Source: JANWVO01 sp037446555
Lineage (GTDB): Bacteria; Acidobacteriota; Terriglobia; Bryobacterales; Bryobacteraceae
Length of the DNA: 64,000 nucleotides
Assembly: GCA_037446555.1 (NCBI GenBank)
Contig: JBBIIK010000020.1
Location: forward strand, 5,187 to 69,186
Reading direction: 5' to 3'
Shown here: positions 33,936-43,454 of the stretch, piece after piece
Layout: each line of letters starts with the position of its first letter
How positions within the stretch are numbered: position 1 is the first letter of the stretch
Position numbers and translations under genes: made by a program
Notes under the pieces: model-generated
Databases searched by the model: none
Seen by the model: only the letters and a program-made list of their open reading frames with translations
Told to the model about the DNA's origin: nothing

Positions 33936-34129
33936 GCCAGGAATCTTGCGCGCTGCAAGCGCGTCTCCCTCATCCTACTTTCTCGCCTGCGCCTGATGCC
34001 ACGCGGAGTAGGAGAAGTGCGGGGAGAGCCTTGTCTCCTCGGGACCGCGGGACCGCGCGCCCGCATAGCGAGAGTCCCGGCCCAGCGTGCCGGCCCGCAA
34101 GCATACAGAGCGCTCGCGGGCGCGACGGC

Positions 34130-35560
34130 TCAGCCGGCCGGCTCGCGGCTGTGGCCTTGCCGTTGGAAACGCTCCAGCAGCATGGAGAGCTGGCGAACTC
34201 TCTCAGGATGCTTGTCGTAGAGATTGACCGTTTCGCCGGGGTCCGCCTCCAGATTGTAGAGCTGGCCTTGCGGATCTCCAGGCAGCGGAGAGACGCGCGC
34301 AGGCGCGGTGAATCCCCCGGATCCCAGGCCCATCACGAGCTTCCACTGGTCCTGGCGGATCGAGAACATCCCGTCGAAGGAATGATGGACGATGGTGCGG
34401 CGGAGCGGCCGCTTGGCGGTTCCCAGCAGCGATGAAAGCAGATTGGTGCTGTCCTCGCCCTCATGGGCTCCGAGACGGTAGCCCGTGATCGCGGCAAAGG
34501 TGGCCATAAGGTCCGTGAGGCACCCCAGTTGGCTGCTGACGGAGCCCGCGGGAATCACGCCCGGCCAGCGGGCAAGGAAAGGCACGCGGTGGCCGGCCTC
34601 CCAGATGTCGGCCTTGCGCCCCCGCCAGGGCCCGTTGGCGCGGTGGCCATAGGCAGCCTGATCTTCGGGGCGCCAGTCGGCGCCATTGTCGCTGGTGAAA
34701 ATTACCAGAGTGTTGCGGTCGTGCACGGCCTCCAGCACTTTGCCGATCAGGTCGTCGGTCATTGCAACGAAGTCCCCGTACAGGTCCGCCCGCGAACGCC
34801 CGGCGTATTGCGGAAGCGGCACCCACGGCGTGTGTGGGGCGCTGAGCGGCAGGTACAGGAACCAGGGCCGGGTGTGATTCTTGCGCAAGAAATCCACCGC
34901 CCTCGAGGCGAACGTGGACAAGACCTGCTCAATCCGGAAGCCCGGCGCGATGGGGCCGGGGCGCCAGAAGACGCCGCGCGGGCTGTCGCTGCCGGGCGTG
35001 CGCGCCGTGGCGGCCTCCACCACTCGGTCGTTTTCGAAATAGAGATAGGGCGGCATGTCGAGTGATGCTGGAATTCCGAAGTAGGAATCGAAGCCCGCAT
35101 CCACTGGCCCCGGACGCAGCGGGCGCGAATAATCGGTGGAAGGCTCCCGCCCAAGGCCGAGGCGCCACTTTCCGATGCCCGCCGTCTCGTATCCACGCGA
35201 TTTCAGCATGGAGGCGAGCGTCAGCCCGCCATCCTCCAGCAGAGCCGGGGACGTGCCATCCAGCACGCCCTTCTTCAGCCGGGAGCGCCAGCAATATCGT
35301 CCCGTGAGCAGCGAATACCGCGTCGGCGTGCACACGCTCGATGGGGTGTGCAAGTCGGTGAACCGGATGCCCTCGCTCGCCAGGCGATCCAGATTGGGAG
35401 TCGGAATCGCCGATTCCGGGTTGTAGCAGCGGAGATCGCCCCAGCCGAGATCGTCGGCGAGAATGATGAGGATGTTGGGCGGGGACTTGGGCGGCGCCTG
35501 AAAAGATTCCTCGACGGCGAGGGGCGCGGCGGCGAGCAGGAAATCACGTCGGCTGATCAT
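34130..35560 (-). CDS. Exported sulfatase (formylglycine type)
   Basis: 476 residues from the ATG at 35560, which begins a Tat-like leader (MISRRDFLLAAAPLAV). Metal-binding NILIILADDLGWGDL is followed by SSVCTPTRYSLLTGRY, with Cys77 in the CxPxR motif that is converted to formylglycine. GIGKWRLGLG, a variant of the usual GKWHLG, and FTSDNGADWRPE complete the site. It hydrolyses sulfate esters, probably of polysaccharides, in the periplasm. In the usual sulfatase motif GKWHLG the His is catalytic. Here the segment is GKWRLG, so activity should not be taken for granted. Confidence 0.9.
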   Translation of the reverse strand: MISRRDFLLAAAPLAVEESFQAPPKSPPNILIILADDLGWGDLRCYNPESAIPTPNLDRLASEGIRFTDLHTPSSVCTPTRYSLLTGRYCWRSRLKKGVLDGTSPALLEDGGLTLASMLKSRGYETAGIGKWRLGLGREPSTDYSRPLRPGPVDAGFDSYFGIPASLDMPPYLYFENDRVVEAATARTPGSDSPRGVFWRPGPIAPGFRIEQVLSTFASRAVDFLRKNHTRPWFLYLPLSAPHTPWVPLPQYAGRSRADLYGDFVAMTDDLIGKVLEAVHDRNTLVIFTSDNGADWRPEDQAAYGHRANGPWRGRKADIWEAGHRVPFLARWPGVIPAGSVSSQLGCLTDLMATFAAITGYRLGAHEGEDSTNLLSSLLGTAKRPLRRTIVHHSFDGMFSIRQDQWKLVMGLGSGGFTAPARVSPLPGDPQGQLYNLEADPGETVNLYDKHPERVRQLSMLLERFQRQGHSREPAG

Positions 35561-35659
35561 GGCTGGAGTCGAATTCGGAGAGCCGGGCGCGCAGGGCTTC
35601 CGGCTGAATTTCAAAGCGCAGTGCCAGTGGCTTGTCATCGTTTCCCGCATCAGGGCGCC

Positions 35660-37156
35660 TCAGGCTCTCACGGGGACCCACAGATATGATGTTGCGGTTT
35701 CCCCCCGGGCATTCTTGCTGCCCACGCGGACAATATAGTCCCCGGGACGCTGGAATGCATGGCGTGTTTCTCCGTATTTTTCCGCGGCCAGAATCTGATC
35801 GGCCATGGGCCTGGAGCGCACAGTCACCTTCGGCGACCCGTCGCCGAAGTCCCACGTCTCCTCATGCTCGCGGCTGCGGAATGTGCAAACCCGGAAGAGC
35901 ACAGGCTGGCCCGGGCGCACCCTCATCGTCGGCCAATACAGCGCGTGAATCGTGGGCGGCCAGGCCTCGAAGGGCGGCCTTTTCCCGTTCTGCGCCCGCA
36001 CAATGCCGGGATCGAGGACCTGAACCACAGCAAAATCCCACGACGAATTTCCGGCATCATCCGTGATTTTCAGAATCTCGCTGTAAGAGCCCGGCTTTTC
36101 GTAGCGGCAACGCGCCCGCGGGCCTTCGGCGCGGACGCCGCTGCTCAGCGTCCACTCATAACGGCGGATGCGCCCGGCCGCGCTCCACGACAGGGAACCG
36201 TCAAGTTCCACCTCCTCGCCCGCGCGCACGAGATGATGCGGGCGCGCTACCGCGATGGCCGCGGGCTTCTGCTCGGCGAGGCACGCCTGCCAGACAAACG
36301 GCCACGCATCTTCGGTGGCCCACTGCCCCGAGGGCTGCAGCGACTGAATTCCGAAGTGCAGGTGGGACCACCCCGCCCCGCCTTCCTTGCCCAACAACCC
36401 CAGGCGCTGCCCCATCGATACGCGCATGCCTGGACGGATTCCCGGATCGACGGATTGGAAATGGCTGTAACGGTAAAACCAGCCGCGGTCATCCACCAGA
36501 TACAGAACATCGAGGCGGGGGCGGGCGGGGGAATTCTTGTAGTCAGGATGGACCTCGTTGCGGGCGGAGACAACCAGTGCGTCGGTCGCGGCGAACACGG
36601 GTTCCAGCCCTTCGGCGCCGCCGAAGTCCAGATCGTTGTGATAGTAGATCGAGGCTGAAGAGGGGCAGTCGCCACCGTTCACAAACGTGGGCTCATTGGT
36701 CGCCTGCGTTTCTGTGTGGAGCCAGCGCGACCGCAGGGGCAGTTGAAATGTGCCCGGTTCGATCCAGGGCGAGTCCTCCGGCCAGAGGCGCAGACGCACG
36801 GCCGCGGTGAGCCGCCAGAGCGAGAGCGCGGAGTTGCGCTCCAGCCCGCGCGTGGCCGGGCAGTCGACTTGCACGCCGCCCGCGCGCGCCGGCAGACGGT
36901 AATTTCCGGTCACGAGCCACGCCTCTTCGCCGTTGACGCGGACCCGGACGCGCGCCTGCCGCACCGCGCCCCGGAGCGCGTCGCGGTGTTCGGCCAGCTC
37001 CAGCAGCTCCACGCGCGCCGGCTTGCCGCGCGAAAGCGGCACGGTAGTCGATTCGCCGGCGTTGAGTTCCACGGGAGTGTGCAGACCCTTCGGCTTCTTC
37101 GATTGGAGGAGCAGAGCGGGCGATTGGAGGAACGCGCGGCGGGTTGTCGAAGGCAT
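35660..37156 (-). CDS. Exported M23-type peptidase-like protein with PKD-like domains
   Basis: 498 residues. The leader MPSTTRRAFLQSPALLL looks like a Tat signal. A LytM/M23 core is seen with IYYHNDLDFGG (HxxxD), RYSHFQSVDPGIRPGMRVSM, GQRLGLLGKEGGAG and SHLHFGI (HxH). Two PKD-like beta-sandwich units follow (DGSLSWSAAGRIRRYEW; RTFRSREHEETWDFGDGSP then HAFQRPGDYIVRV). M23 enzymes cleave peptidoglycan cross-links, and many divergent members are non-catalytic. It is 99 bases upstream of the sulfatase on the same strand, so co-expression is likely. Confidence 0.82.
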   Translation of the reverse strand: MPSTTRRAFLQSPALLLQSKKPKGLHTPVELNAGESTTVPLSRGKPARVELLELAEHRDALRGAVRQARVRVRVNGEEAWLVTGNYRLPARAGGVQVDCPATRGLERNSALSLWRLTAAVRLRLWPEDSPWIEPGTFQLPLRSRWLHTETQATNEPTFVNGGDCPSSASIYYHNDLDFGGAEGLEPVFAATDALVVSARNEVHPDYKNSPARPRLDVLYLVDDRGWFYRYSHFQSVDPGIRPGMRVSMGQRLGLLGKEGGAGWSHLHFGIQSLQPSGQWATEDAWPFVWQACLAEQKPAAIAVARPHHLVRAGEEVELDGSLSWSAAGRIRRYEWTLSSGVRAEGPRARCRYEKPGSYSEILKITDDAGNSSWDFAVVQVLDPGIVRAQNGKRPPFEAWPPTIHALYWPTMRVRPGQPVLFRVCTFRSREHEETWDFGDGSPKVTVRSRPMADQILAAEKYGETRHAFQRPGDYIVRVGSKNARGETATSYLWVPVRA

Positions 37157-37300
37157 GTTCGAGTCAACCCGAGTCTAACGCCGTGCAGAAAACGTCGCAA
37201 GACCGGAATGCAAAAGCAAAGAGGCGGGAGGTCCGCCAGTCTCATACGCGGCCGCAGCGAAGCAGATTCCTCCGCCGGCCCGCGCTTCGCGCGCCTCCAT

Positions 37301-38380
37301 TCAGGGCCGCGGCGTGGAGATGGGCGCGCCGTCGCGGATCTCATCGGTGGCGTTCTTCACCACTAGATCGCCTTCCCGCAGCGGGCCAGAGACCTCCCAA
37401 CGGCCTTCCTGACGCGCGCCGGGACGGACGTCCACCCATTCGGCGCGGCCATCGCGGACGCGGATCACGAAGATCCGCTCTGTGGTGCGCACGACGCTCG
37501 AGGCCGGAACCAAGAATACCCGTCCGGGCGATTGCACGGGCCACTGCACCTCGGCGAACAGTCCCGGCGCGAGCACTCCCGCGGGGTTGGAAACGTCCAG
37601 CTCGACCGCCATCGTGCGCGTGCGCGCATCGAGCGTGCGTGCGAAGCGCGCCACCGTGCCTCGAAAGCTCTGTCCGGGATGCGCGGCGACCGTGAATGAG
37701 ACCGCAGCGCCGGTTCGAACTGTTGCGTAGTACTGCTCGGGAACAGCCGCCACAAGGCGCAGCCGGGCCGTCTGTTCGAGCCGGAACAGCGGGCCGGCGC
37801 TTGGCCCGGCCAGCGCGCCCGGATGGACGAATCGCTCGGTGACGACTCCGGAGAAGGGCGCGCGGATCCGGAGATAGGCAGCGTTGGCTTCCAGCGCGGC
37901 GCGGGCCTCCCGTGCGGCTGCGTCGGCGGCTTCGGCAGCCCGCATCGAATTCTCGGCTGCTTCCGCCGCCTGCCGGGCGTGGACGAGTTCGAGCCCCGCC
38001 ACGGCGCCCTCGGTCTTTGCAGCCTGCTCAAGCCGTTCGAGCGTCGCCTTTGCGGAGACCAGAGAGGCTTTGGCAACCGCAGCAGCCGCTTCCGAAGAGC
38101 GCGCTTTGGCGGCTGCCTCGGCAATTTGCGACTCCAGCTCCGGCGCGCTGAGCACGGCCAGCACTTCACCCTCGCGCACCGAGTCGCCCCGGTCCACGCG
38201 GATCGTTTCCACAAAGCCGGCGACACGGGCGCGCAGATCCACCTGCTGCCAGGCCAGAAGTTCTCCAGTGATCACGGCGGTGCGCCCGAGCGGGCGGGCC
38301 TCGACGGGAACCAGCTCCGCCTTTTGCGCGCAGAGCATGGACGAGGCGGTCAGCAGGACGAGGAAACTAGGCCGGATCAT
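37301..38380 (-). CDS. RND efflux periplasmic adaptor (membrane fusion protein)
   Basis: 359 residues from ATG 38380, which has GGGAGG upstream. The leader is MIRPSFLVLLTASSMLCAQ. The lipoyl half-motifs are GFVETIRVDRGDSVREGEVL and AYLRIRAPFSGVVTERFVHP, flanking an Ala/Glu-rich helical hairpin. A beta-barrel and membrane-proximal domain follow. It joins the RND pump to TolC. The start overlaps the pump gene's end by 14 bases, and it is last in the TolC-pump-adaptor order. No lipobox is evident. Confidence 0.92.
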   Translation of the reverse strand: MIRPSFLVLLTASSMLCAQKAELVPVEARPLGRTAVITGELLAWQQVDLRARVAGFVETIRVDRGDSVREGEVLAVLSAPELESQIAEAAAKARSSEAAAAVAKASLVSAKATLERLEQAAKTEGAVAGLELVHARQAAEAAENSMRAAEAADAAAREARAALEANAAYLRIRAPFSGVVTERFVHPGALAGPSAGPLFRLEQTARLRLVAAVPEQYYATVRTGAAVSFTVAAHPGQSFRGTVARFARTLDARTRTMAVELDVSNPAGVLAPGLFAEVQWPVQSPGRVFLVPASSVVRTTERIFVIRVRDGRAEWVDVRPGARQEGRWEVSGPLREGDLVVKNATDEIRDGAPISTPRP

Positions 38381-41300
38381 GAGTCCTCCCGTCGAAGTCC
38401 TTGGGAAGTAGCGAAGGCGAAACCGGTGAAGCGCGCCGCTGAAGAATTGCATACAGGGCTGGCAAAATCGTGAGCGTTGCAAAGGTGGCGGCGAGCAGCC
38501 CGCCGATAGCCGCGCGCCCGAGCGGGACCGTCTGCTCCGCGCCTTCGCCGATGCCAAGCGCAATCGGCAGCATGCCGGCAGTCATGGCCGCGGCCGTCAT
38601 CAGGATGGCGCGAAGCCGCCCGCGTGCGCCCTCCAGCGCGGCGCGGACGCTGTCGGCGCCAGCGCGGCGGCCGAATTCGGCGAATGTGACCAGCAGAATG
38701 GAGTTCGCCACCGCAATGCCCACCGACATGATGGCGCCCATGAAGGACTGGATGTTAAGCGTGACGCCCGTGAGCAACAACGCCGCCAGCACGCCCACGA
38801 GCACAGCGGGTAACGTGAGGATCACTGCGGTGGCCAGACGGAACGACTGGAAATTCGCGGCGAGCAACAAAAAGATGGCGGCGATCGAGAGCGCGAGCCC
38901 CGTCTCGAGCCCGCCAATCGTGTCCATTAACGCGGGAATCTGCCCGCGGATCACAACCGTCGAGCCACGGGGCGGCTCGCCCGCGCGCCGCACGGCCTCC
39001 TCAATCTCGCCCACAGTTTCTCCAAGCGTCCTGCCGGAGACGTTCGCGGTGAGGCTGACCACGCGCTGCATGTTGTAGCGCTCCACCAGCCCGAACGAGG
39101 TTCCGGTGCCGACCTCGGCGACATCGCCGAGCAGCACGCGCGAACCGCCCCCGCCGACGGGCAGCGCGAGAAGGTCTTCCACCGAGCTCATGGCTGTCTG
39201 CGGCACCTCGACCTGAATCTGAAACGCGTTGCCACTGGCCGGATCGCACCAGTAGTTGGGCTCGACGAACCGGCTGGAAGAAGTTGCCGTCACCAGCGAG
39301 CGCGCCACTGAAGCGGCGGTGAGGCCGAACTGCCCGGCGCGGACGCGGTCGATCTTCACTTGCAGCGAAGGGAAGTCGAGCGGTTGCGCGTATTGCAAGT
39401 CCCGGAGGAACGGCAGGCGCGAAAGCTCGCGGCGGAGTTTCGCGGCATGCTCGCGGTTCTGGGCCAGGTTGGGGCCTTGCACGGCGACTTCGACCGGCGT
39501 GCCGGCGCCGAAGCTCATCACGCGCGAGACGATGTCGCCCGCTTCGAAAGACACCGAGACGCCCGGCATCCCCTCGCGAAACCGCGCGCGAAGCGCCTCG
39601 CGGAACGCTTCGCCGCGCAGGGGGGCTTCGGGCTTCAACGCCGCCAGCAGCACGGCCTCATGCGGCCCGCTGGTCCAGAGGTAGATGGTGTTGATCGGAT
39701 AGCTGGCCGGCTGGACGCCAACGAAGCTCGTGGTGACGAGAACATTTTCGGGCCCCGCTGTTTCGCGGATCAGATCCAGCGCCTCCAGGGCGATCCGCTC
39801 GGTGCGCTCGATCCGCGTGCCCTGCGGGGCGCGGAGGCGGATCTGGAACTGCCCGGTGTCGACGGCAGGGAAGATCTCCGTGCCGGCGCGCGGCGCCAGA
39901 AGGACCAGCAGAACGGCTGTGCTCGCCAGATACGCTGCCGCCAGCGGCCAGCGAAAGCGCAAGGTGAATTGCAGGCAGCGCGTGTAGAGACCCTGCAAGC
40001 CGTCGAAGAAGCGGCTGCGGGAAGAATGAGCCTGTCCGATGAGGCGGATCGAAAGGACGGGTACGAACGTGCTGGACAGAAGCCAGCTGGCCAGCATGGC
40101 GAATCCGACGGCGAGCGAAAGCGGCACGAACAGCTGGCGCGCGACGCCTGTCATGAAGAACGAAGGAAGAAACACGGCCAGGATGCTGAGCATGGCAAGC
40201 AGGCGGGGCAACGCGGTGCGCGACGCGGCCCCCAGCACCGCCCACGCCTTCGAATCGCCTTCCGCCATACGGGCGTGAATGCTCTCCATCAGAACCGTGG
40301 CTTCGTCGACAAGGATGCCCACGGCGAGCGCAAGGCCGCCCAGCGTCATGATGTTCAGCGACTGCCCGGCCAGCCACAAGCCCACCACGGCGCCGAGCAA
40401 CGCAAAGGGGATGGTGGCGATCACGACCAGCGAGCTGCGCCAGTCGCGCAGGAACAGCAGCACCATCATTCCCGTGAGCACTGCGCCGAGGAGGGCCTCG
40501 TTCACCAGCGAGCGCAGCGCCCGCGCCACATAGCCCGTCTGGTCGAATTCCAGCCGCACATCGACGTCTTCGGGCACCGCTGCGCGCATGCGCGGCAGGG
40601 CTTCGCGGACGCGGCGGATCACGTCCAGAGTGGAGGCGTCCGAGCGCTTGGTGACCGGAATATAGACCGTCCGCCGTCCGTTGACGTGCGCGTATCCGGT
40701 GAGAATGTCGGTGGCATTTTCCACAGTTCCCACATCGCGCAGATACACCCCCGGGCCCGGGCCCGCGCGCAGGGGGGTATTCAGAAATTCGCTGAAATCG
40801 CCGCCCACGGTGGCATTGGTGGAGGCGATGTAGGCCAGGCTGCCGATCCGCACGACGCCGGAGGGCAGCACCGCGCTGGTCTTGTTCACCGCGGCAATCG
40901 CCTGCTCGGGCGAGATGCCGTGGGCGCGCAGGCGGTCGGGATCGATGCGAACCACGATGGTGCGCTGGTTGCCCCCGAACGGCGGCGGCGCGGAGACGCC
41001 AGGCAGCGTGGCGAATAGCGGGCGGACGCGGTTGATGGCGAAGTCCTGCATCTCGCCGGGCGTGCGGTTCGGGCTGGAGAAGACCAGCTGCGCGATGGGC
41101 ACGCTTCCGGCGTCAAAGCGGACGATGAACGGCGGCACGGCGCCCGGCGGCATGAAGGCGCGGGCGCGGTTCACGTAGCCGACCGTCTCGGCGACAGCCT
41201 GATTCATGTCCGTGCCGGGATGGAAGACCAGCTTCATCAGAGCCACGCCCTGAATGCTCTTCGATTCGACGTGCTCGATTCCGGTGATGTAGAGGAAGTG

Positions 41301-41507
41301 GTACTCGTAGTAATACGTCAGGAAGCCTTCCATCTGGGAAGGATCCATCCCTCCGTATGGCTGCGCGACGTAGATGGTGGGCGCGCCCAGCGGCGGAAAG
41401 ATGTCGATCCTCATGCGGCGCACTGCCAGAAACGCTGCAAGAGCCACCGCCAGAACCGCCACCAGCAAGGTCACCGGGCGCCGCAAGGCGAGTTGCACAA
41501 GCCACAT
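38367..41507 (-). CDS. RND-family efflux pump permease
   Basis: 1046 residues with twelve helices and two large periplasmic loops, the AcrB/HAE1-type size. The N-terminus is MWLVQLALRRPVTLLV, then RMRIDIFPPLGAPTIYVAQP. The TM4 proton-relay region is GGLALAVGILVDEATVLMES, near residue 400. In the usual AcrB-type motif two adjacent Asp occur; here the pair is Asp-Glu. The second half repeats the fold (SFMGAIMSVGIAVANSILL). It exports drugs, solvents or metals using proton flow. It sits 12 bases after the TolC gene in a PadR-controlled operon. Confidence 0.93.
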   Translation of the reverse strand: MWLVQLALRRPVTLLVAVLAVALAAFLAVRRMRIDIFPPLGAPTIYVAQPYGGMDPSQMEGFLTYYYEYHFLYITGIEHVESKSIQGVALMKLVFHPGTDMNQAVAETVGYVNRARAFMPPGAVPPFIVRFDAGSVPIAQLVFSSPNRTPGEMQDFAINRVRPLFATLPGVSAPPPFGGNQRTIVVRIDPDRLRAHGISPEQAIAAVNKTSAVLPSGVVRIGSLAYIASTNATVGGDFSEFLNTPLRAGPGPGVYLRDVGTVENATDILTGYAHVNGRRTVYIPVTKRSDASTLDVIRRVREALPRMRAAVPEDVDVRLEFDQTGYVARALRSLVNEALLGAVLTGMMVLLFLRDWRSSLVVIATIPFALLGAVVGLWLAGQSLNIMTLGGLALAVGILVDEATVLMESIHARMAEGDSKAWAVLGAASRTALPRLLAMLSILAVFLPSFFMTGVARQLFVPLSLAVGFAMLASWLLSSTFVPVLSIRLIGQAHSSRSRFFDGLQGLYTRCLQFTLRFRWPLAAAYLASTAVLLVLLAPRAGTEIFPAVDTGQFQIRLRAPQGTRIERTERIALEALDLIRETAGPENVLVTTSFVGVQPASYPINTIYLWTSGPHEAVLLAALKPEAPLRGEAFREALRARFREGMPGVSVSFEAGDIVSRVMSFGAGTPVEVAVQGPNLAQNREHAAKLRRELSRLPFLRDLQYAQPLDFPSLQVKIDRVRAGQFGLTAASVARSLVTATSSSRFVEPNYWCDPASGNAFQIQVEVPQTAMSSVEDLLALPVGGGGSRVLLGDVAEVGTGTSFGLVERYNMQRVVSLTANVSGRTLGETVGEIEEAVRRAGEPPRGSTVVIRGQIPALMDTIGGLETGLALSIAAIFLLLAANFQSFRLATAVILTLPAVLVGVLAALLLTGVTLNIQSFMGAIMSVGIAVANSILLVTFAEFGRRAGADSVRAALEGARGRLRAILMTAAAMTAGMLPIALGIGEGAEQTVPLGRAAIGGLLAATFATLTILPALYAILQRRASPVSPSLLPKDFDGRTHDPA

Positions 41508-41519
41508 GAGAGCCTCCCC

Positions 41520-42884
41520 TCAGCGCCCCGCCTCGCGCAGGAAGGGGTCCAGATCCCCGGAGGCGGCGCAGAGATGAAGCAGCGCGCGCCAGACGTTCAG
41601 CCTTGCCAGCGAGTCGTCGATCTCCGCCAGCACGAGCATTCGCTGCGCTTCGGCGGCTTCCGCGAGCGTGGCCAGCCCGTCGCGGTAGCGCGCCATCGAC
41701 TGCGCCTCGGCGTCCCGCGCCGCCTTCAACTGCACCGGCGTGTTTTCGGCGATGCGCCGCGCGGCATCGAGAGCGGCACGGGCGCGCGCGACCGCCGTGT
41801 TCAGCTCCCGCTGCATCTGCAGTTGCCGGGCTTTCTCCGCCCGCTCCTCATGCAAGGCCGCGTCCTTGCGGGCCTTCCACGCCGGGAGTTCGAACAGGGG
41901 GAAGTTCAGCGCCAGCCCCACGCCCCAATTAAAGATGTTCGGGCCCAATCCGGAGAGCCCGGCGAGCGTGGCGCCATCGGGCATCGCGCCCGTGCCGCGC
42001 GCGTAGGCCGCAGCCGTGAGAGTGAATCTCGGGCGCCAGCTTTTCGCGGCCGCTTCCAGCGCGGCTGCCGATTCCTCCACTGCGGCGCGTTGCTCTGCCA
42101 GTTGCGGATGGTCCGCGGATGCCGCGGCAGGCGCGCCCGTCTCTGGAACGTTGCGCAAGAAGGGGCCCGCGTCCACTTCGGGCAGCGAACCGTCCGCGGA
42201 AACGAACTGCGCCAGCGCAGCGAGAGCGGCTTCCACTGCCCGCGCGGCCTGAATCTGCTGATTGGAAGCTGAGGCAAGCTCCGCGGCAGCGCGGCTTGCA
42301 TCGGCGCCGGGGCGCAGCTGCGCCAGAACAAGAGCGTCCACCACGGACTTCAACGCCTTGGCTCGTTCCACGCCGGCTTGCGCGGCGGCCTCGGTTTTCC
42401 GCGCCGCCAGAACGGTAAGGAATGCATCGGCGGCAGCGAAGGCAGCCGCCAGCCTCGCGCGCTCCACTGCGGCGGCCGAACGGCGCCGCGCCGCATCGGC
42501 GTTGTTCAGGGACGCGCGGCGCAGGCCGAAATCGAAGGGCTCCCACGAAATCTGCAGGCCTGTGGCGCTGCCCCACACGCTGGTCATGTCGTTGGAGGCG
42601 AGCGGCGGTCCGCTGATCGACGGCACGCCTGCCGGCGGCAGCAGCATTCCGAACACGTTGTTGCGCGTGGCGCGGTTGGCTTGCGCCGTCAGGTCCGCGC
42701 GCGGCAGCCATGCCGTCCTCGCCAGCCGCACCGCCGCGCTGGCAGTCTGCAGTCTTTCGGTGGAAACGGCGACTGAGGGGTAATGAGCCGCGGCCTCCTC
42801 CACTGCGCGCCGCAGCGTGTACGGCTGCGCTAAAGCACACGCCGCCGGGAGAATCACGAACGGGATGAGCTTCAGGCAGGACAT
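41520..42884 (-). CDS. TolC-family outer membrane efflux protein
   Basis: 454 residues from ATG 42884, which begins a signal peptide (MSCLKLIPFVILPAACALAQ). The frame is open much farther upstream, but that region runs through the promoter and the divergent padR gene. The two OEP repeats start YTLRRAVEEAAAHYPSVAVS and DHPQLAEQRAAVEESAAAL. Long Ala-rich coiled helices fit the periplasmic tunnel. It is the first gene of the TolC, RND pump, adaptor operon. Confidence 0.9.
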   Translation of the reverse strand: MSCLKLIPFVILPAACALAQPYTLRRAVEEAAAHYPSVAVSTERLQTASAAVRLARTAWLPRADLTAQANRATRNNVFGMLLPPAGVPSISGPPLASNDMTSVWGSATGLQISWEPFDFGLRRASLNNADAARRRSAAAVERARLAAAFAAADAFLTVLAARKTEAAAQAGVERAKALKSVVDALVLAQLRPGADASRAAAELASASNQQIQAARAVEAALAALAQFVSADGSLPEVDAGPFLRNVPETGAPAAASADHPQLAEQRAAVEESAAALEAAAKSWRPRFTLTAAAYARGTGAMPDGATLAGLSGLGPNIFNWGVGLALNFPLFELPAWKARKDAALHEERAEKARQLQMQRELNTAVARARAALDAARRIAENTPVQLKAARDAEAQSMARYRDGLATLAEAAEAQRMLVLAEIDDSLARLNVWRALLHLCAASGDLDPFLREAGR

Positions 42885-42979
42885 CCGCCAGGATCGGCGC
42901 CTGTTATCGGTGCCGGGCGCCCGGCCGGGGTGACGGATCGTCCGGGAATCCAGGATCATGGAATGTAACAAATTACGAC

Positions 42980-42993
42980 CTTCGTCTACGAAG
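42980..42993. promoter_or_regulatory. Palindrome in padR/tolC divergent promoter region
   Basis: CTTCG-TCTA-CGAAG is a perfect 5-bp inverted repeat. It lies just downstream of a minus-strand -10-like TACAAT (complement of 43002-43007), so a bound repressor would block the efflux operon. It is a candidate site for the adjacent PadR protein. The surrounding 42961-43020 is A/T-rich. Confidence 0.45.
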
Positions 42994-43064
42994 CCCGATA
43001 TATTGTATTCTTTATAGCAGCCTGCGCAGGCGCCGTCAATCAGGCCTGGCGCCGGGACGAACCC

Positions 43065-43454
43065 ATGAAGAGGACCGTCACTACCAGCATCAGGGAAGGG
43101 AAGCAGCCGCAGCTTCTCCGCGAGATCCTGCTCAGCTTCTGGAAGATCCACATCCTGCACCATGCCGGCGAGGAGCCCGTCTACGGGCAATGGATGATGG
43201 CAGAGCTGCGAGGGCACGGGTACGAGATCAGCCCCGGAACGCTCTATCCCATCCTGCGGCGCATGGAACAGCAGGGATGGCTGGCCGAGGCGCGGAAGAA
43301 GAAAGGCGATCCCGCGCGCCGCAAGCAATACCGCCTGACACCGCAGGGCAGGGCGGCGTTGAAGACGATCTGTATTCAACTGGAAGAGCTTTACCGCGAA
43401 GTCGCGCCGGCGCGCCGTGGCGGCTCAGCCGGAAGCCGCGGCCGGCACTCTTGA
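43065..43454 (+). CDS. PadR-family transcriptional regulator
   Basis: 129 residues. The PadR winged helix is clear: ILLSFWKIHILHHAGEEPVYGQWMMAELRG, then ISPGTLYPILRRMEQQGWL (recognition helix) and RRKQYRLTPQGRAALKTI (wing). The C-terminal dimer helix is short, as in subfamily 1. It is transcribed away from the TolC-RND-adaptor operon. PadR proteins usually repress adjacent efflux genes and are released by small aromatic ligands. Control of the operon is inferred from this layout. Confidence 0.92.
   Translation: MKRTVTTSIREGKQPQLLREILLSFWKIHILHHAGEEPVYGQWMMAELRGHGYEISPGTLYPILRRMEQQGWLAEARKKKGDPARRKQYRLTPQGRAALKTICIQLEELYREVAPARRGGSAGSRGRHS

Noticed and set aside
33936..34129. Short direct repeat GGGACCGC in the gap before the aminotransferase
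   Set aside because: Only two short copies in GC-rich sequence, which is expected by chance.
42885..43379. Upstream extension of the TolC-family open frame
   Set aside because: It crosses the A/T-rich promoter and the divergent padR gene. A good signal peptide starts at 42884.
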